The translations under genes were made by a program, and so were the position numbers. DNA of 64,000 nucleotides from positions 31,082 through 95,081 of the forward strand of contig NZ_AQUZ01000035.1 in assembly GCF_000372465.1 (NCBI RefSeq), given 5' to 3'. This DNA comes from Kribbella catacumbae DSM 19601 (GTDB lineage Bacteria > Actinomycetota > Actinomycetes > Propionibacteriales > Kribbellaceae). Position 1 is the first letter of the stretch. The number at the start of each line of letters is the position of its first letter. Of the stretch, positions 42,390 through 51,147 are shown piece after piece. The notes under the pieces are model-generated. The model was not told the origin of the DNA, ran no database searches, and was given only the letters and a program-made list of their open reading frames with translations.

Positions 42390-43231
42390 TCCGGCCAGAC
42401 GAAGGCCGGGTCGCGCTGGTAGTCGTCCCGCCGCCACTCCAGCGCCATCCGGACCATGTCGTGCGCGCCCGTACCGATCACCTTGCGGAGCGGCGGTTCG
42501 GGCTCATCGAGAAGCGCCAGCAACGCCTCCGCCGCGACCCGAGGTGACTCGTCGGTCGACGGCTCGGCTTCCTGCACCATCTCCGGCGTCGGATATCCGG
42601 GCATGCCGAAGATGCCTGCCCGCGTTTCGTCGTACGCCGGAAGGGCCGTGCCGTACTGCATGCTCGACCCGAACCAGTCGGTCGCGAAGCCACCCAACTG
42701 CAGCAGGTGTACGCCGATGCCGAGCGGCGCGACCTCAGCCGCAAGCGCGGAGCTGAAGCCTTCGAGCGCCCACTTGCTCGCGTTGTATGCGCCGAAGAGC
42801 GGCAGATGCCCGACCGCGCCGACCGTCGACACCTGGACGATCCGCCCCGATCCACGCGCCCGCAGATGCGGCAGCACGGCCTGCGAAACCCACAGCGCGC
42901 CGTACAGGTTCACCTCGAACTGCGCCCGGACCTCTTCCTCGGACAGTTCCTCGATCGCGCCGACCAACCCGTAGCCCGCGTTGTTGACGACCACATCCGG
43001 TACGCCGACCGTCGCGGCCACCTCGTCGAGCACCCGGAAAACCTCGGCCCGATCGGTGACATCGAGACGCCGCGGGATGAGCCGATCGCCGTACACCTTG
43101 ACCAGGTCGTCCAGAACACCGACGCGCCGAACCGTCGCGACCACCCGGTCACCCCGTTCCAGCGCCGCCTCGGCAAAAGCCCGCCCAAGCCCCCGACCGG
43201 CCCCGGTCACAAACCACAGTCTTCCCGTCAT
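42368..43231 (-). CDS. Short-chain dehydrogenase/reductase
   Basis: 287 residues. Classical SDR: cofactor loop 'FVTGAGRGLGRAFAEAAL', 'VVNNAGYGLVGAIEELSEEEV', catalytic Ser in 'RIVQVSTVGAVG' and the Tyr-Lys pair in 'GAYNASKWALEGFSSALA'. The Arg after the second strand ('VVATVRR') hints at NADP preference. Length and C-terminal 'MVRMALEWRRDDYQRDPAFVWPD' fit a common actinobacterial oxidoreductase subgroup; substrate unknown. The extreme C-terminus is encoded in the adjoining minisatellite. Confidence 0.9.
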   Translation of the reverse strand: MTGRLWFVTGAGRGLGRAFAEAALERGDRVVATVRRVGVLDDLVKVYGDRLIPRRLDVTDRAEVFRVLDEVAATVGVPDVVVNNAGYGLVGAIEELSEEEVRAQFEVNLYGALWVSQAVLPHLRARGSGRIVQVSTVGAVGHLPLFGAYNASKWALEGFSSALAAEVAPLGIGVHLLQLGGFATDWFGSSMQYGTALPAYDETRAGIFGMPGYPTPEMVQEAEPSTDESPRVAAEALLALLDEPEPPLRKVIGTGAHDMVRMALEWRRDDYQRDPAFVWPDPSQPTG

Positions 43232-43329
43232 CTACAGACTCTCCCTGGCTAGTTGGTCGGCGAGCATACCCAGCCAAACAGTCCAGCACAGACAACTCCG
43301 CCCCCCTGCTTCCCCTCGTCGAGCCGCGC

Positions 43330-43690
43330 CAGACACCGTCCACACTTGAGCGACAGCGGTGCGCCCCTCCGCTGGCCCCGTGGCTCCACGCCCGGCGCCT
43401 CCCCCAGCGACCACAGCTGAACCCGCAGGCCGTCGCTCGCCCATACCCAGCTCACCCCCTTCTGATGACAGCGGTACCCCTCCGCCGGCCCCGTGGCTCC
43501 ATGCCCGGTACCTCAACGCCCAGCTATCACAGGTGAACCGGCCGTCGCTCGCTCGTGCCCAGCCCAGCCCCTTGTGACGCCAGCGGTACCCCTCCGTCGG
43601 CCTGTAGCCCCACGCCCGAGACGTAGCCCCACGCCCGGCCCTCAATGCGAGCGATCAGGTGAACCGGCCCCGCCGTTGCTCGTTGCTCCC
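43330..43690 (-). repeat. ~115-bp repeat array, inverted block (about three units)
   Basis: Anchors GTCGCTC/GTTGCTC at 43432, 43544 and 43675 mark units that are the reverse complement of those in 43730-44934. Conserved parts include GGTACCCCTCCG, CCACGCCCGG and GAACCGGCC. Reading frames through this block differ from unit to unit, so it is treated as non-coding. Confidence 0.75.
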
Positions 43691-43729
43691 CAGCCCAAGC
43701 TCTGCAGTGAGCTGTAGTCGATGCGGCTT

Positions 43730-44934
43730 GGTCGAGTGGGCGCGGATGCGTACAAGGGGTTGGGCTGGGCAGAAGCGAGCGATGCCGGCTGCTTCAGCAC
43801 GCACGAGCGATGGACCTGGACCGACCACTGTCCTGCTGTGGTCGCTGAGCGCTGAGGTGCCAGCGTGGGCCCACGGGCCGGGCGGCGGGCGGCGGGCCGG
43901 CGGGCCGGCGGGCGGCGGGCGGCGGGCTTCCCGGGACGGGCGTTGATGCAGAAAGCCAAGGTTGCTGGCCTACCGCGCACCACCTCCCAGATCGCGTGCC
44001 CGTCGCCGTTCGCCGCTCTGCCGCGGGGGTTGGGGCTAGGCACAGGTGAGCGACGGGTGGCTGGTTCAGCTGTGGCCGATAGGCGTTGACGTACCGGGCG
44101 AGGACCCACGGGCCGCCGGACGGGGTACCGGCTGCCGACCCAGGCGCTGGGCTGAGCAGGAACGAGCGACCGCCTGCCGTTCAGCGGTGATCGCTGGACG
44201 TTGAGTACCGGCGGGGACCCACGGGCTGGCGGACGGGGTACTGATGTCGCCCCCAGTCGCTTGGCTGGGCAGGAGCTAGCGACGGCCAGCCGGTTAGCCG
44301 TGGTCGCCGGGGTGAGGTGCCGGGCGTGGGGCTACGAACGGGGTGCCGATGTCGACCCAGGCGCTGGGCTGGGTTGGGCAGGAGTGAGCGACGGGCTGCC
44401 GGTTCAGCCGTGATCGCTAGGCGTTGAGTACCGGCGGGGACCCACGGGCCGGCCGGCGGGGTACCGATGTCGACCCAGGCACTGGGCTGAGCAGGAGCTA
44501 GCGACCGCCCGCCAGTTCAGTCGTGACCGCTGGGCGTTGACGTACCGGCCGCGGACCCACGGGCCGGCAGACGGGGCACCGATGTCGACCCAGGCACTGG
44601 GCTGAGCAGGATCCGGCGACCGCCCGCCAGTTCAGCTGTGATCGCTGGGCGTTGACGTACCGGCCGCGGACCCACAGACCGGCGGACGGAGTACCGGCTG
44701 CCGACCCAGGCACTGGGCTGAGCAGGAGCGAGCGACGGCCAGCTGGTTCAGCACGCGCGAGCGATGGATCTGGGCTCGTCCGTCCTGCTGTGGGCGCCGG
44801 GCGTTGATGTGCCGGGCGCAGGCCCACGGGCTGGCGGACGGGGTACCGATGTCGACCCAGGCGCTGGGCTGGGCAGGAGTGAGCGACGGCCTGCCGGTTA
44901 GCTGTGGTCGCTGGGGGGACGTGCTGGGTGTGGG
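43730..44934 (+). repeat. ~115-bp repeat array, direct block (about nine units)
   Basis: The anchor GAGCGAC/TAGCGAC recurs at 44048, 44164, 44277, 44386, 44499, 44614, 44730 and 44881 (steps 116, 113, 109, 113, 115, 116, 151), with an earlier degenerate one at 43777. Each unit holds GGCGGACGGGGTACCGATGTCGACCC-like and GGGCTGAGCAGGAG-like segments. A GC-only stretch of GGCGGGC repeats lies at ~43876-43928. The unit resembles the 3' end of the adjoining DUF222-HNH gene. The gap 43232-44934 has no other support for genes. Confidence 0.8.
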
Positions 44935-46806
44935 TTACGGGCCGGCGGAGGGGGTGCCGCTGTCGCCCCAGGGGTTTAGTTGGGCGGTGGCTTCTGGGGT
45001 TAGCCAGGATCGGATGCTGTCGCGCGCCATTGCCGTGGTGGGTGCGGGGATGAGGCTGGCGGCTGGAGGTAGGCGGTTGGGCTGTTCGTGGGTTGGGTTG
45101 ACCTTGGCGTTGGCGTTGACCTTGGTGTTGGTGCTGACCTTGGTGTTGGTGTTGTCGGCGGGTTGTGGCCAGGGGTTGCCGGCTGTGTCTTTGAGGGTGG
45201 TGAGGTCGGCGAGGGTTCGGCGTACTGGGTCGGCCCAGGCGGGACGGGTGACCTCGACGGCGCCGTGGGTGATGGTGATGGTCCAGTGGCCGTGGTGGAT
45301 GGCGGTGTGGTGGGGGCTGCAGGCAAGGATCAGGTTGGCGAGGCTGGTCGGGCCGCCGTCGGCCCAGTGGATCATGTGATGGGCATGGCACTGCCAAGGT
45401 GGGGCGTGGCAGATCACGCAACCCTTGTCGCGTTTGACCAGGGCGCGACGAATCGCTGGGGTGACGAGCCGTTCTTCCGTGCCGACGTCCAGCGGCCGCG
45501 AGTCCGAACCCAGGACGATCGGCAGGATCCGGGCGTCGCAGGCCAGGAGGCGGACGGCTGAGGCGGACAGGTTCTCGCCGAACACCAACTCCCCCACGCC
45601 GCCGGTACCCCCGAACAATCTCCCGCTGTCGCAGTCACCGCCATCGCAGTCCGCGTCTCCACACACCGCGTCGCCACACTCCGCCTCGCCACACCCCGCG
45701 CCTCCACGCGTCGCGTCTCCACACTCCGCGTCGCCACACACCGTCTCGCCAGACCCCGCGCCGTCACAGTCCGCGTCTCCACACCCCGCGCCGCCACACG
45801 CCGCCTCGCCAGACCCCGCGTCGCCATAACCCGCCTCGCAGCCGGGCTCGCTGTCGCGCTCGTCGGTGCGGGCGTTGCTGTGGGCCTCGGTGGTGGCGGT
45901 TTTGAGGTCGCGCTCGTCGGTGCGGGCGTTGCTGTGGGCCTCGGTGGTGGCGGTCCTGAGGTCGTCGAAGTCGATGGTGACGGTGATGTGGGGGACGCCG
46001 GGGCCGGGGGCGGTGCTGCCGGCGGCTCGTTCGAGGATGGTGGTCAAGGCGTCGGCCTGGCGCTTGTCACGGGAGCGAGGGTCGCGCTCGCCGTCGTCTG
46101 TTTTGTGGGGTTTGGACAGTTTGTCGATCTGGGTCTGCAGCAGTTCGGCATGCTCGTTGGCGAGGAAGCCGGTGAACTGGACGCCGTTGTCGACGCGGCG
46201 CAGGCGGAGACGTTCGCGTTCGGCGGCGTCGTTTTCGGCGGGTTCGGGGCCGTCGGTGTCGAGGCGGGCCAGGATCTGCTTGCCGAGGATGGTGAGGTCT
46301 CCCGGTGCCAGGTGGCGGGCCGCTTCGACCATGATCCGTTCGGCGGCTTCCAGGTCCTCGACCGGGACGGTGGTGGGTGCTTTCTCGAGGGCGGCGACGA
46401 TCGCCTTGGCCTGGCCTGGGTGAATGACCGGCGGCTGAGGGAGATCGCCGCCACGGTCCGCGGCAGCCTCGGTGTCGGTGTCGTCGGGGGTCTCGGGGGT
46501 GTTGCTTGTGGTGGGTCCGGCGGACGGGTCGGGCAGGGCGGCGGTGACGGCCGGGTACTTGGCGAGGTTGGTGGCCAGGGCCAGGTTGCGGCGGACGTCG
46601 TTGCCGTTCAGGCGGGCGCGCAGCGACAGGAGTTCGACGGTGTCGCGGGCGCCTTCTTCTTTGGCCAGGCCGGTCTCGTCGATGCGGGCGATGATCTGCA
46701 GTTCGTAGGTGTCGAGGGCGGAGCGGGCAGCCTGCAGCGTGTCGAAAGTGACCAGCAGTTCGCTGCCAGTTTGCGACCACGCGGGGCGCAGCTCCGGGAT
46801 CTCCAT
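44935..46806 (-). CDS. DUF222 / HNH endonuclease family protein with Cys-rich pentapeptide insert
   Basis: 623 residues. DUF222 (13E12-type) domain over about 20-270, then a C-terminal HNH nuclease motif ('KGCVICHAPPWQCHAHHMIHWADGGPTSLANLILACSPHHTAIHHG'). Between them are an exact-length 18-residue duplication ('TATTEAHSNARTDERD' twice, 45853-45960) and ~73 residues of Gly-Asp-Ala-x-Cys pentapeptides (45622-45840). The tail has 'NTNTKVSTNTKVNANAKVN'. The ATG at 46806 follows a TAGACT box by 7 bases, suggesting leaderless translation; an in-frame start at 46830 is the alternative. Such genes are numerous and repetitive in actinomycetes; their role is not settled. Confidence 0.88.
   Translation of the reverse strand: MEIPELRPAWSQTGSELLVTFDTLQAARSALDTYELQIIARIDETGLAKEEGARDTVELLSLRARLNGNDVRRNLALATNLAKYPAVTAALPDPSAGPTTSNTPETPDDTDTEAAADRGGDLPQPPVIHPGQAKAIVAALEKAPTTVPVEDLEAAERIMVEAARHLAPGDLTILGKQILARLDTDGPEPAENDAAERERLRLRRVDNGVQFTGFLANEHAELLQTQIDKLSKPHKTDDGERDPRSRDKRQADALTTILERAAGSTAPGPGVPHITVTIDFDDLRTATTEAHSNARTDERDLKTATTEAHSNARTDERDSEPGCEAGYGDAGSGEAACGGAGCGDADCDGAGSGETVCGDAECGDATRGGAGCGEAECGDAVCGDADCDGGDCDSGRLFGGTGGVGELVFGENLSASAVRLLACDARILPIVLGSDSRPLDVGTEERLVTPAIRRALVKRDKGCVICHAPPWQCHAHHMIHWADGGPTSLANLILACSPHHTAIHHGHWTITITHGAVEVTRPAWADPVRRTLADLTTLKDTAGNPWPQPADNTNTKVSTNTKVNANAKVNPTHEQPNRLPPAASLIPAPTTAMARDSIRSWLTPEATAQLNPWGDSGTPSAGP
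45622..45840. repeat. 15-bp-period repeat encoding Cys pentapeptides
   Basis: About fourteen degenerate 15-bp units inside the DUF222-HNH gene. They encode G-[DE]-A-x-C type pentapeptides with Cys at nearly every fifth residue. On the plus strand the motif reads as CCGCGTCTCCACACx variants. Confidence 0.85.
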
Positions 46807-46813
46807 ACCCAAA

Positions 46814-46819
46814 AGTCTA
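46814..46819 (-). promoter_or_regulatory. -10 box TAGACT for leaderless DUF222-HNH transcript
   Basis: TAGACT on the minus strand, seven bases (TTTGGGT) before the ATG at 46806. The same spacing and nearly the same bases (TATGAT, TCTGGGT, ATGGAAATCCCGGAG) occur before the gene at 63914. Confidence 0.5.
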
Positions 46820-46936
46820 GGCATCCCCACCGACAGTTTCCGAACCCAGAACCCCTTATTTTCAAGGGATTCTGCGATTGGCAGGAAGCGGCCAGACTAT
46901 CCCCAGGAGTCGACTGGCTGTGGATGGCGGACAGAT

Positions 46937-47038
46937 TGTCCCGATCGACAGGACATAGTCCTCAAAACGCACCTGCCAGGCGCCCCGGTGAGCGTGGCCG
47001 GCGGGCTGCGCGGCGACTATGTCCTGTCGGTCGGGACA
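46937..47038. repeat. Palindromic dispersed repeat, family B, copy 1
   Basis: 102 bp with 24-bp terminal inverted repeats 46937-46960 and 47015-47038, one mismatch (core TGTCCCGAYCGACAGGACAT). Each end can fold on itself (CTATGTCC/GGACATAG). Copy 2 at 54618-54723 is the same element in the opposite orientation, matching also in the interior (GTGAGCGTGGC.GGCGGGCTGC). No gene in 46831-47079. Confidence 0.9.
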
Positions 47039-47079
47039 TAGCCGCCGCTTCCATCGCACTGCGACTGGCGGGTTATGGG

Positions 47080-48678
47080 CTAGGCGAGGGAGACCAGGTC
47101 CAGATAGTCGTCGGTCCAGAGGTCTTCGGTGGCGTCGGGGAGGATGAGGACCCGGTCGGGGCGAAGCGCCTCGATCGCGCCCTCGTCGTGGGTAACCATC
47201 ACGATCGCGCCCGGGTAGCTGCCGACCGCGCCGAGCACCTCGCCCCTGGAGGCCGGGTCCAGGTTGTTTGTCGGCTCGTCGAGCAGCAGGACGTTCGCGC
47301 CCGAGTGGACCAGGCCGGCCAGCGCCAGCCGGGTCTTCTCGCCACCCGAGAGCACGCCGGCCGGCTTGTCCGCATCATCTCCGCTGAACAGGAACGAGCC
47401 GAGCACGTTGCGGACCTCGCCGTCGGTCAGGCCGGGCGCTACGGACGCCAGGTTCTGCCGGACCGTACCGGCCAGGTCGAGCGTGTCGTGCTCCTGCGCG
47501 AAGTACCCGAGCCGCAGGCCGTGACCGTGCATCACCTCGCCGCCGTCCGGGTGTTCCCGGCCGGCGAGGATCCGGAGCAGCGTGGTCTTGCCCGCGCCGT
47601 TGAGGCCCAGGATGACCAGTCTGCTGCCGCGATCCACGGCCAGGTCGACACCCTTGAGCACCTGCAATCCGCCGTACGACTTGGTCAGGCCGCTCGCGGT
47701 CAGCGGGGTCCGGCCGGATGGCGCTGGGTCGGGCAGGCGGATCTTGGCGACGCGGGCGGTACGGCGTACCGGCTCGAGGTCGGTGAGGAGCTTGTTGGCT
47801 CGCCTGGCCATGTTCTTTGCGGCTGCGGCGGTTGAGGCTCCGGCTCGCATCTTGTCTGCCTGGGCGTGGAGTACTGCGGCCTTGCGCTCGGCCGTGTGGC
47901 GCTCCCTGGTACGGCGACGCTCGTCCAGTTCCAGCTGTTCTAGGTACTTCTTCCAGCCGGTGTTGTGGATGTCGATCGTCGTCCGGTGCGGGTCCAGGTG
48001 GAACACGCGGTTGACCGTCGCCGCGAGCAGGTCGCGGTCGTGGCTGATCACCACGAGCCCACCGGGGTAGCCGAGCAGGAACGAGCGCAGCCAGCCGACC
48101 GAGTCGGCATCCAGATGGTTGGTTGGTTCGTCGAGCAGCAGGGTGTCGTGTTCGGCGAACAGGATGCGCGCCAGCTCGACGCGGCGCCGCTGACCACCCG
48201 AGAGCTCTCCAACCGGTTGGTCGAGAGCGCGGGTGGGCAGACCGACGCCCGCCGCGAGACGTGCGGCTTCAGCCTCGGCCGCATAGCCGCCGCCGGCCTG
48301 GAACTCCGTCTCGGCTCGGGCATAGGCAACCATCGCGCGCTCCTGAGCTTCGCCGACTGCGCTGCTCATCGCGGTCTCAGCCTTCTTCAGCCGCTGTACT
48401 GCGACGTCGAGGCCGCGCGCGGACAGGATCCGGGCGGTGACCGTGATGGCGGGGTCGGCGGCGCGCGGGTCCTGTGGCAGGTAGCCGACAGAGCCGGTGG
48501 ACGCGATGGTGCCGGGCGCCGGGCGGTCCTCGCCGGCCAGGGCTTTCATCAGCGTGGTCTTACCGGCGCCGTTGCGGCCGACGAGGCCGATCCGGTCGCC
48601 GGGGCTGATGTGGAACGAGAGGTCGGACAGCAGTAGGTGGGCGCCGACGCGAATATCTACACCGCGGACGGTGATCAT
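47080..48678 (-). CDS. ABC-F family ATPase
   Basis: 532 residues with two complete ABC nucleotide-binding domains and no membrane segments. Walker A 'GRNGAGKTTLMK' and 'GLNGAGKTTLLR'; signatures 'LSGGQRRRVELARIL' and 'LSGGEKTRLALAGLV'; Walker B 'LLLDEPTNHLD' and 'LLLDEPTNNLD'. The linker is Arg/Lys-rich ('DERRRTRERHTAERKAAVLHAQADKMRAG'), as in ABC-F proteins that act on the ribosome. It may be a translation factor or antibiotic-protection protein; there is no antibiotic context here. ATG at 48678 has GGAG upstream; the open frame before it to 48753 is probably leader. Confidence 0.9.
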   Translation of the reverse strand: MITVRGVDIRVGAHLLLSDLSFHISPGDRIGLVGRNGAGKTTLMKALAGEDRPAPGTIASTGSVGYLPQDPRAADPAITVTARILSARGLDVAVQRLKKAETAMSSAVGEAQERAMVAYARAETEFQAGGGYAAEAEAARLAAGVGLPTRALDQPVGELSGGQRRRVELARILFAEHDTLLLDEPTNHLDADSVGWLRSFLLGYPGGLVVISHDRDLLAATVNRVFHLDPHRTTIDIHNTGWKKYLEQLELDERRRTRERHTAERKAAVLHAQADKMRAGASTAAAAKNMARRANKLLTDLEPVRRTARVAKIRLPDPAPSGRTPLTASGLTKSYGGLQVLKGVDLAVDRGSRLVILGLNGAGKTTLLRILAGREHPDGGEVMHGHGLRLGYFAQEHDTLDLAGTVRQNLASVAPGLTDGEVRNVLGSFLFSGDDADKPAGVLSGGEKTRLALAGLVHSGANVLLLDEPTNNLDPASRGEVLGAVGSYPGAIVMVTHDEGAIEALRPDRVLILPDATEDLWTDDYLDLVSLA

Positions 48679-48904
48679 GATGGTTACTCTCCGTGATAGC
48701 AAGCGGACGCACTTCTGGTGGGGAAGCGAGTCCGCAGCTAGACACAGAGGCAAGTAGCCATGCCCCAGAGTAGAACTTCACGCCTAGCACGTCAGCCGAT
48801 TTATCCGGTCTTCGCCGCCCGGGCCCGATAAGCCGCGGCCGGCCAGCCCGAGGTGGGTGCGACGACGGAGTTCCGCACTGAGGTGGAGCGTGGCTATGCG
48901 GTGG

Positions 48905-50335
48905 TTAGTGGTTTTGGGTGGGGAGCTCGATGATGAAGCGGGCGCCGCCTTCGGGGCGCTCTTTGGCCTGGATGGTGCCGTGGTGCCATTCGACGTGGCG
49001 GGCGACGATGGCCAGGCCCAGGCCGATGCCGCCGCGTTGGGCGTCGGTGCGACTGTCCGGGGAGGTTTCGCCGCGGCCGAAGCGTTCGAAGATGCGATCG
49101 CGGTCGGCGGCCGGAATGCCCGGGCCCGCGTCGTCGACGTACACGATGACGCCCTTGCCGCCGGCCCTGACGGTGACGCCCTTGCAACCACCCGCGTGCT
49201 GCTCCGCGTTGTCGACCAGGTTGGCGATCACGCGTTCGAGGCGACGCTTGTCCGCCTCCATCGTGAGCTCGGCCGCATCCGGCGACACATCGGTGATCTC
49301 CCGTCCGGCGGTCGCGTCGGCGGCGGCGCGGACCAGGTCGGCGATCCGGACCGTCTCCCGGGTGCCCTGGTCACCACCGTCGTCGCGGGAGATCTCCAGC
49401 AGATCGACCACCAGCCGCCGGAACCGATCGAGATCGTCCCCAAGCAGCTCGACCGGTTCGCGCACCGCCCCGGGCAGCTCCGCGCGATGGTTCTGGATCA
49501 GCTGCATCGAGTTCATCATCGTCATCAACGGCGTGCGCAGCTCATGACTGATGTCGCCGGCGAAGCGCGCATCGGCGACGACGCGTTTCTCCAGTGCCGC
49601 GGCCGTCTGGTTGAAGGAACGCGCCAAACCACCCAGATCCGGATCGTTCTCCGCCTGCAGCCGGGCATCAAGCCGCCCGCGTGCAACGGCGGCCGCCACC
49701 TGCGTCAGCTCGGCCAGCGGCCGCAGCGCCACCGTGCTAGCGAGCCGGCCGACGGCCAACCCCAGCAGCGCGGTCACGATCGCCGCCAAGATCAGCGTCA
49801 GCTTCAACGTCCGCAGCGTGCTGTCCAGCCTGGTCAACGGATGCAACTCGAAGAAAGCCTCGCCCGGCTTGCCCACCGCCACCCCGACCGCGAGCACCTG
49901 CTCGCCGCCTACCTCGATCCGCCGATGCACCTCGATACCGCTCCGGGCGGTCGCCACCATGTCGGCCGGTACGTCGCCCTCATTTGCCGAAACCGTGTAC
50001 CAGCTGCCGTTGTAGCCCAGCAGCATCGCGGCGGAGTCGGTCGACGGCAGCCTTTCGACCAGCTTCGCCACCTTGGCCGGTGGCACCGCAACGCTTGTCG
50101 CACACTCGGTCTCCTCGCGACGAACCGGCATACACTCCGGCGTCAGTCCATAGAGCCCGTAGTGCAGCGTCGCCGCGTTGTCGGACGTCTCCACGATCGC
50201 CGACGACGTCCGCTGGTCGGTGAGGTAGTTGGACACCACCCCGAAGGTGACAAGCGCCAGTACGCCGGACAGCCCGAGGGCCAGCAACCCGTAAGCCAGC
50301 ATCACCCGGTCGCGCAGCCCGAATCGCTGCCGCAC
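48905..50335 (-). CDS. Two-component sensor histidine kinase
   Basis: 476 residues. N-terminal helix, extracytoplasmic sensor (~35-175) with two Cys ('TPECMPVRREETEC') that could pair, second helix ('LTLILAAIVTALLGLAVG'), HAMP, then HisKA with the phospho-His in 'FAGDISHELRTPLMTMMNS' and HATPase motifs 'NLVDNAEQHA', 'VDDAGPGIP', 'GGIGLGLAIVARHV'. GTG start two bases after the response regulator's stop, so the two form an operon. Signal unknown. Confidence 0.93.
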   Translation of the reverse strand: MRQRFGLRDRVMLAYGLLALGLSGVLALVTFGVVSNYLTDQRTSSAIVETSDNAATLHYGLYGLTPECMPVRREETECATSVAVPPAKVAKLVERLPSTDSAAMLLGYNGSWYTVSANEGDVPADMVATARSGIEVHRRIEVGGEQVLAVGVAVGKPGEAFFELHPLTRLDSTLRTLKLTLILAAIVTALLGLAVGRLASTVALRPLAELTQVAAAVARGRLDARLQAENDPDLGGLARSFNQTAAALEKRVVADARFAGDISHELRTPLMTMMNSMQLIQNHRAELPGAVREPVELLGDDLDRFRRLVVDLLEISRDDGGDQGTRETVRIADLVRAAADATAGREITDVSPDAAELTMEADKRRLERVIANLVDNAEQHAGGCKGVTVRAGGKGVIVYVDDAGPGIPAADRDRIFERFGRGETSPDSRTDAQRGGIGLGLAIVARHVEWHHGTIQAKERPEGGARFIIELPTQNH

Positions 50336-50337
50336 GG

Positions 50338-51018
50338 TCAGCTCACCAGTCGATAGCCGAGGCCCCGAGCGGTGACGAGATGCTTGGGGCTGGCCGGGTC
50401 GCGCTCGATCTTCAGCCGCAGCCGACGGATGTGCACGTCGACGATTCGGCTGTCACCGAAGTACCCATAGCCCCAGACCTTCGACAGCAGGTGCTCGCGG
50501 CTGCACACCCTGCCCTCCAGGCTCGCCAGCTCGACCAGCAGCTTGAACTCGGTCCTGGTCAGCGGCAGCACGGCCCCGTCCCGAGCCACCTCAGCAGCCG
50601 GTACGTCGATCTCCAGGTCGCCGACGACGAACTGCTCCTGCACCGGCGTACCAGGCTCCACCCGCCGCAGCAACGCCCTGATCCTGGCCGACAACTCCTT
50701 GGCCACGAGCGGTTTCGTCACATAGTCGTCGGCACCCGCCTCCAGCCCGGCGACGACATCGTGGCTGTCAGTCCGCGCGGTCACCATGATCACCGGTACG
50801 TCGCTGGTGCGCCGGATCTCCCGGCAGACGGTGAACCCGTCCCGGTCCGGCAGCATCAGATCGAGCAGTACTACGTCCGGCGGCTCGCGTCGCAGCGCCG
50901 ACAGCGCGTCCAGCCCGTTGGCGGCCTCGAAGATCTCGTAGCCCTCGTCTTCGAGGGCGAGCCGCAGTACCCGCCGGATCCGCGGTTCGTCGTCGACCAA
51001 CAACAAGCTGTGTGCCAC
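50338..51018 (-). CDS. OmpR-family response regulator
   Basis: 226 residues from the GTG at 51018. Receiver with acidic pair 'LLVDDEPRIRR', phospho-acceptor Asp in 'DVVLLDLMLPDRDG' and Lys in 'DDYVTKPL'; C-terminal winged helix 'LTRTEFKLLVELASLEGRVCSREHLLSKVWGYGYFGDSRIVDVHIRRLRLKIE'. Partner of the kinase encoded 2 bases downstream. Target genes cannot be named from the sequence. Confidence 0.93.
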   Translation of the reverse strand: MAHSLLLVDDEPRIRRVLRLALEDEGYEIFEAANGLDALSALRREPPDVVLLDLMLPDRDGFTVCREIRRTSDVPVIMVTARTDSHDVVAGLEAGADDYVTKPLVAKELSARIRALLRRVEPGTPVQEQFVVGDLEIDVPAAEVARDGAVLPLTRTEFKLLVELASLEGRVCSREHLLSKVWGYGYFGDSRIVDVHIRRLRLKIERDPASPKHLVTARGLGYRLVS

Positions 51019-51147
51019 CCAACCAGTGTGGCGCACCCTCGGGTGCGATTGCAGGTGCGGGCGGTGCGGCACGGCCCTGGACCCGCGCGTCCGGTTGCAC
51101 TAGCGCCCTGCTAGACAAGGGACTCCGGCTCGGATGAGGAGACTGTT

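Noticed and set aside
43330..44934. Possible CRISPR array.
   Set aside because: Units are ~115 bp, degenerate and contiguous with no unique spacers, and no cas genes are present.
43359..45421. Many long open frames on both strands across the 115-bp repeat array, and an antisense frame overlapping the nuclease gene's end.
   Set aside because: They are products of high GC and repetition; the residues change register between units, lack start signals and show no domain.
48679..48753. In-frame N-terminal extension or regulatory leader peptide of the ABC-F gene.
   Set aside because: It is open in frame from a TTG but lacks a ribosome site and hairpins; evidence is too thin to call a regulatory leader.
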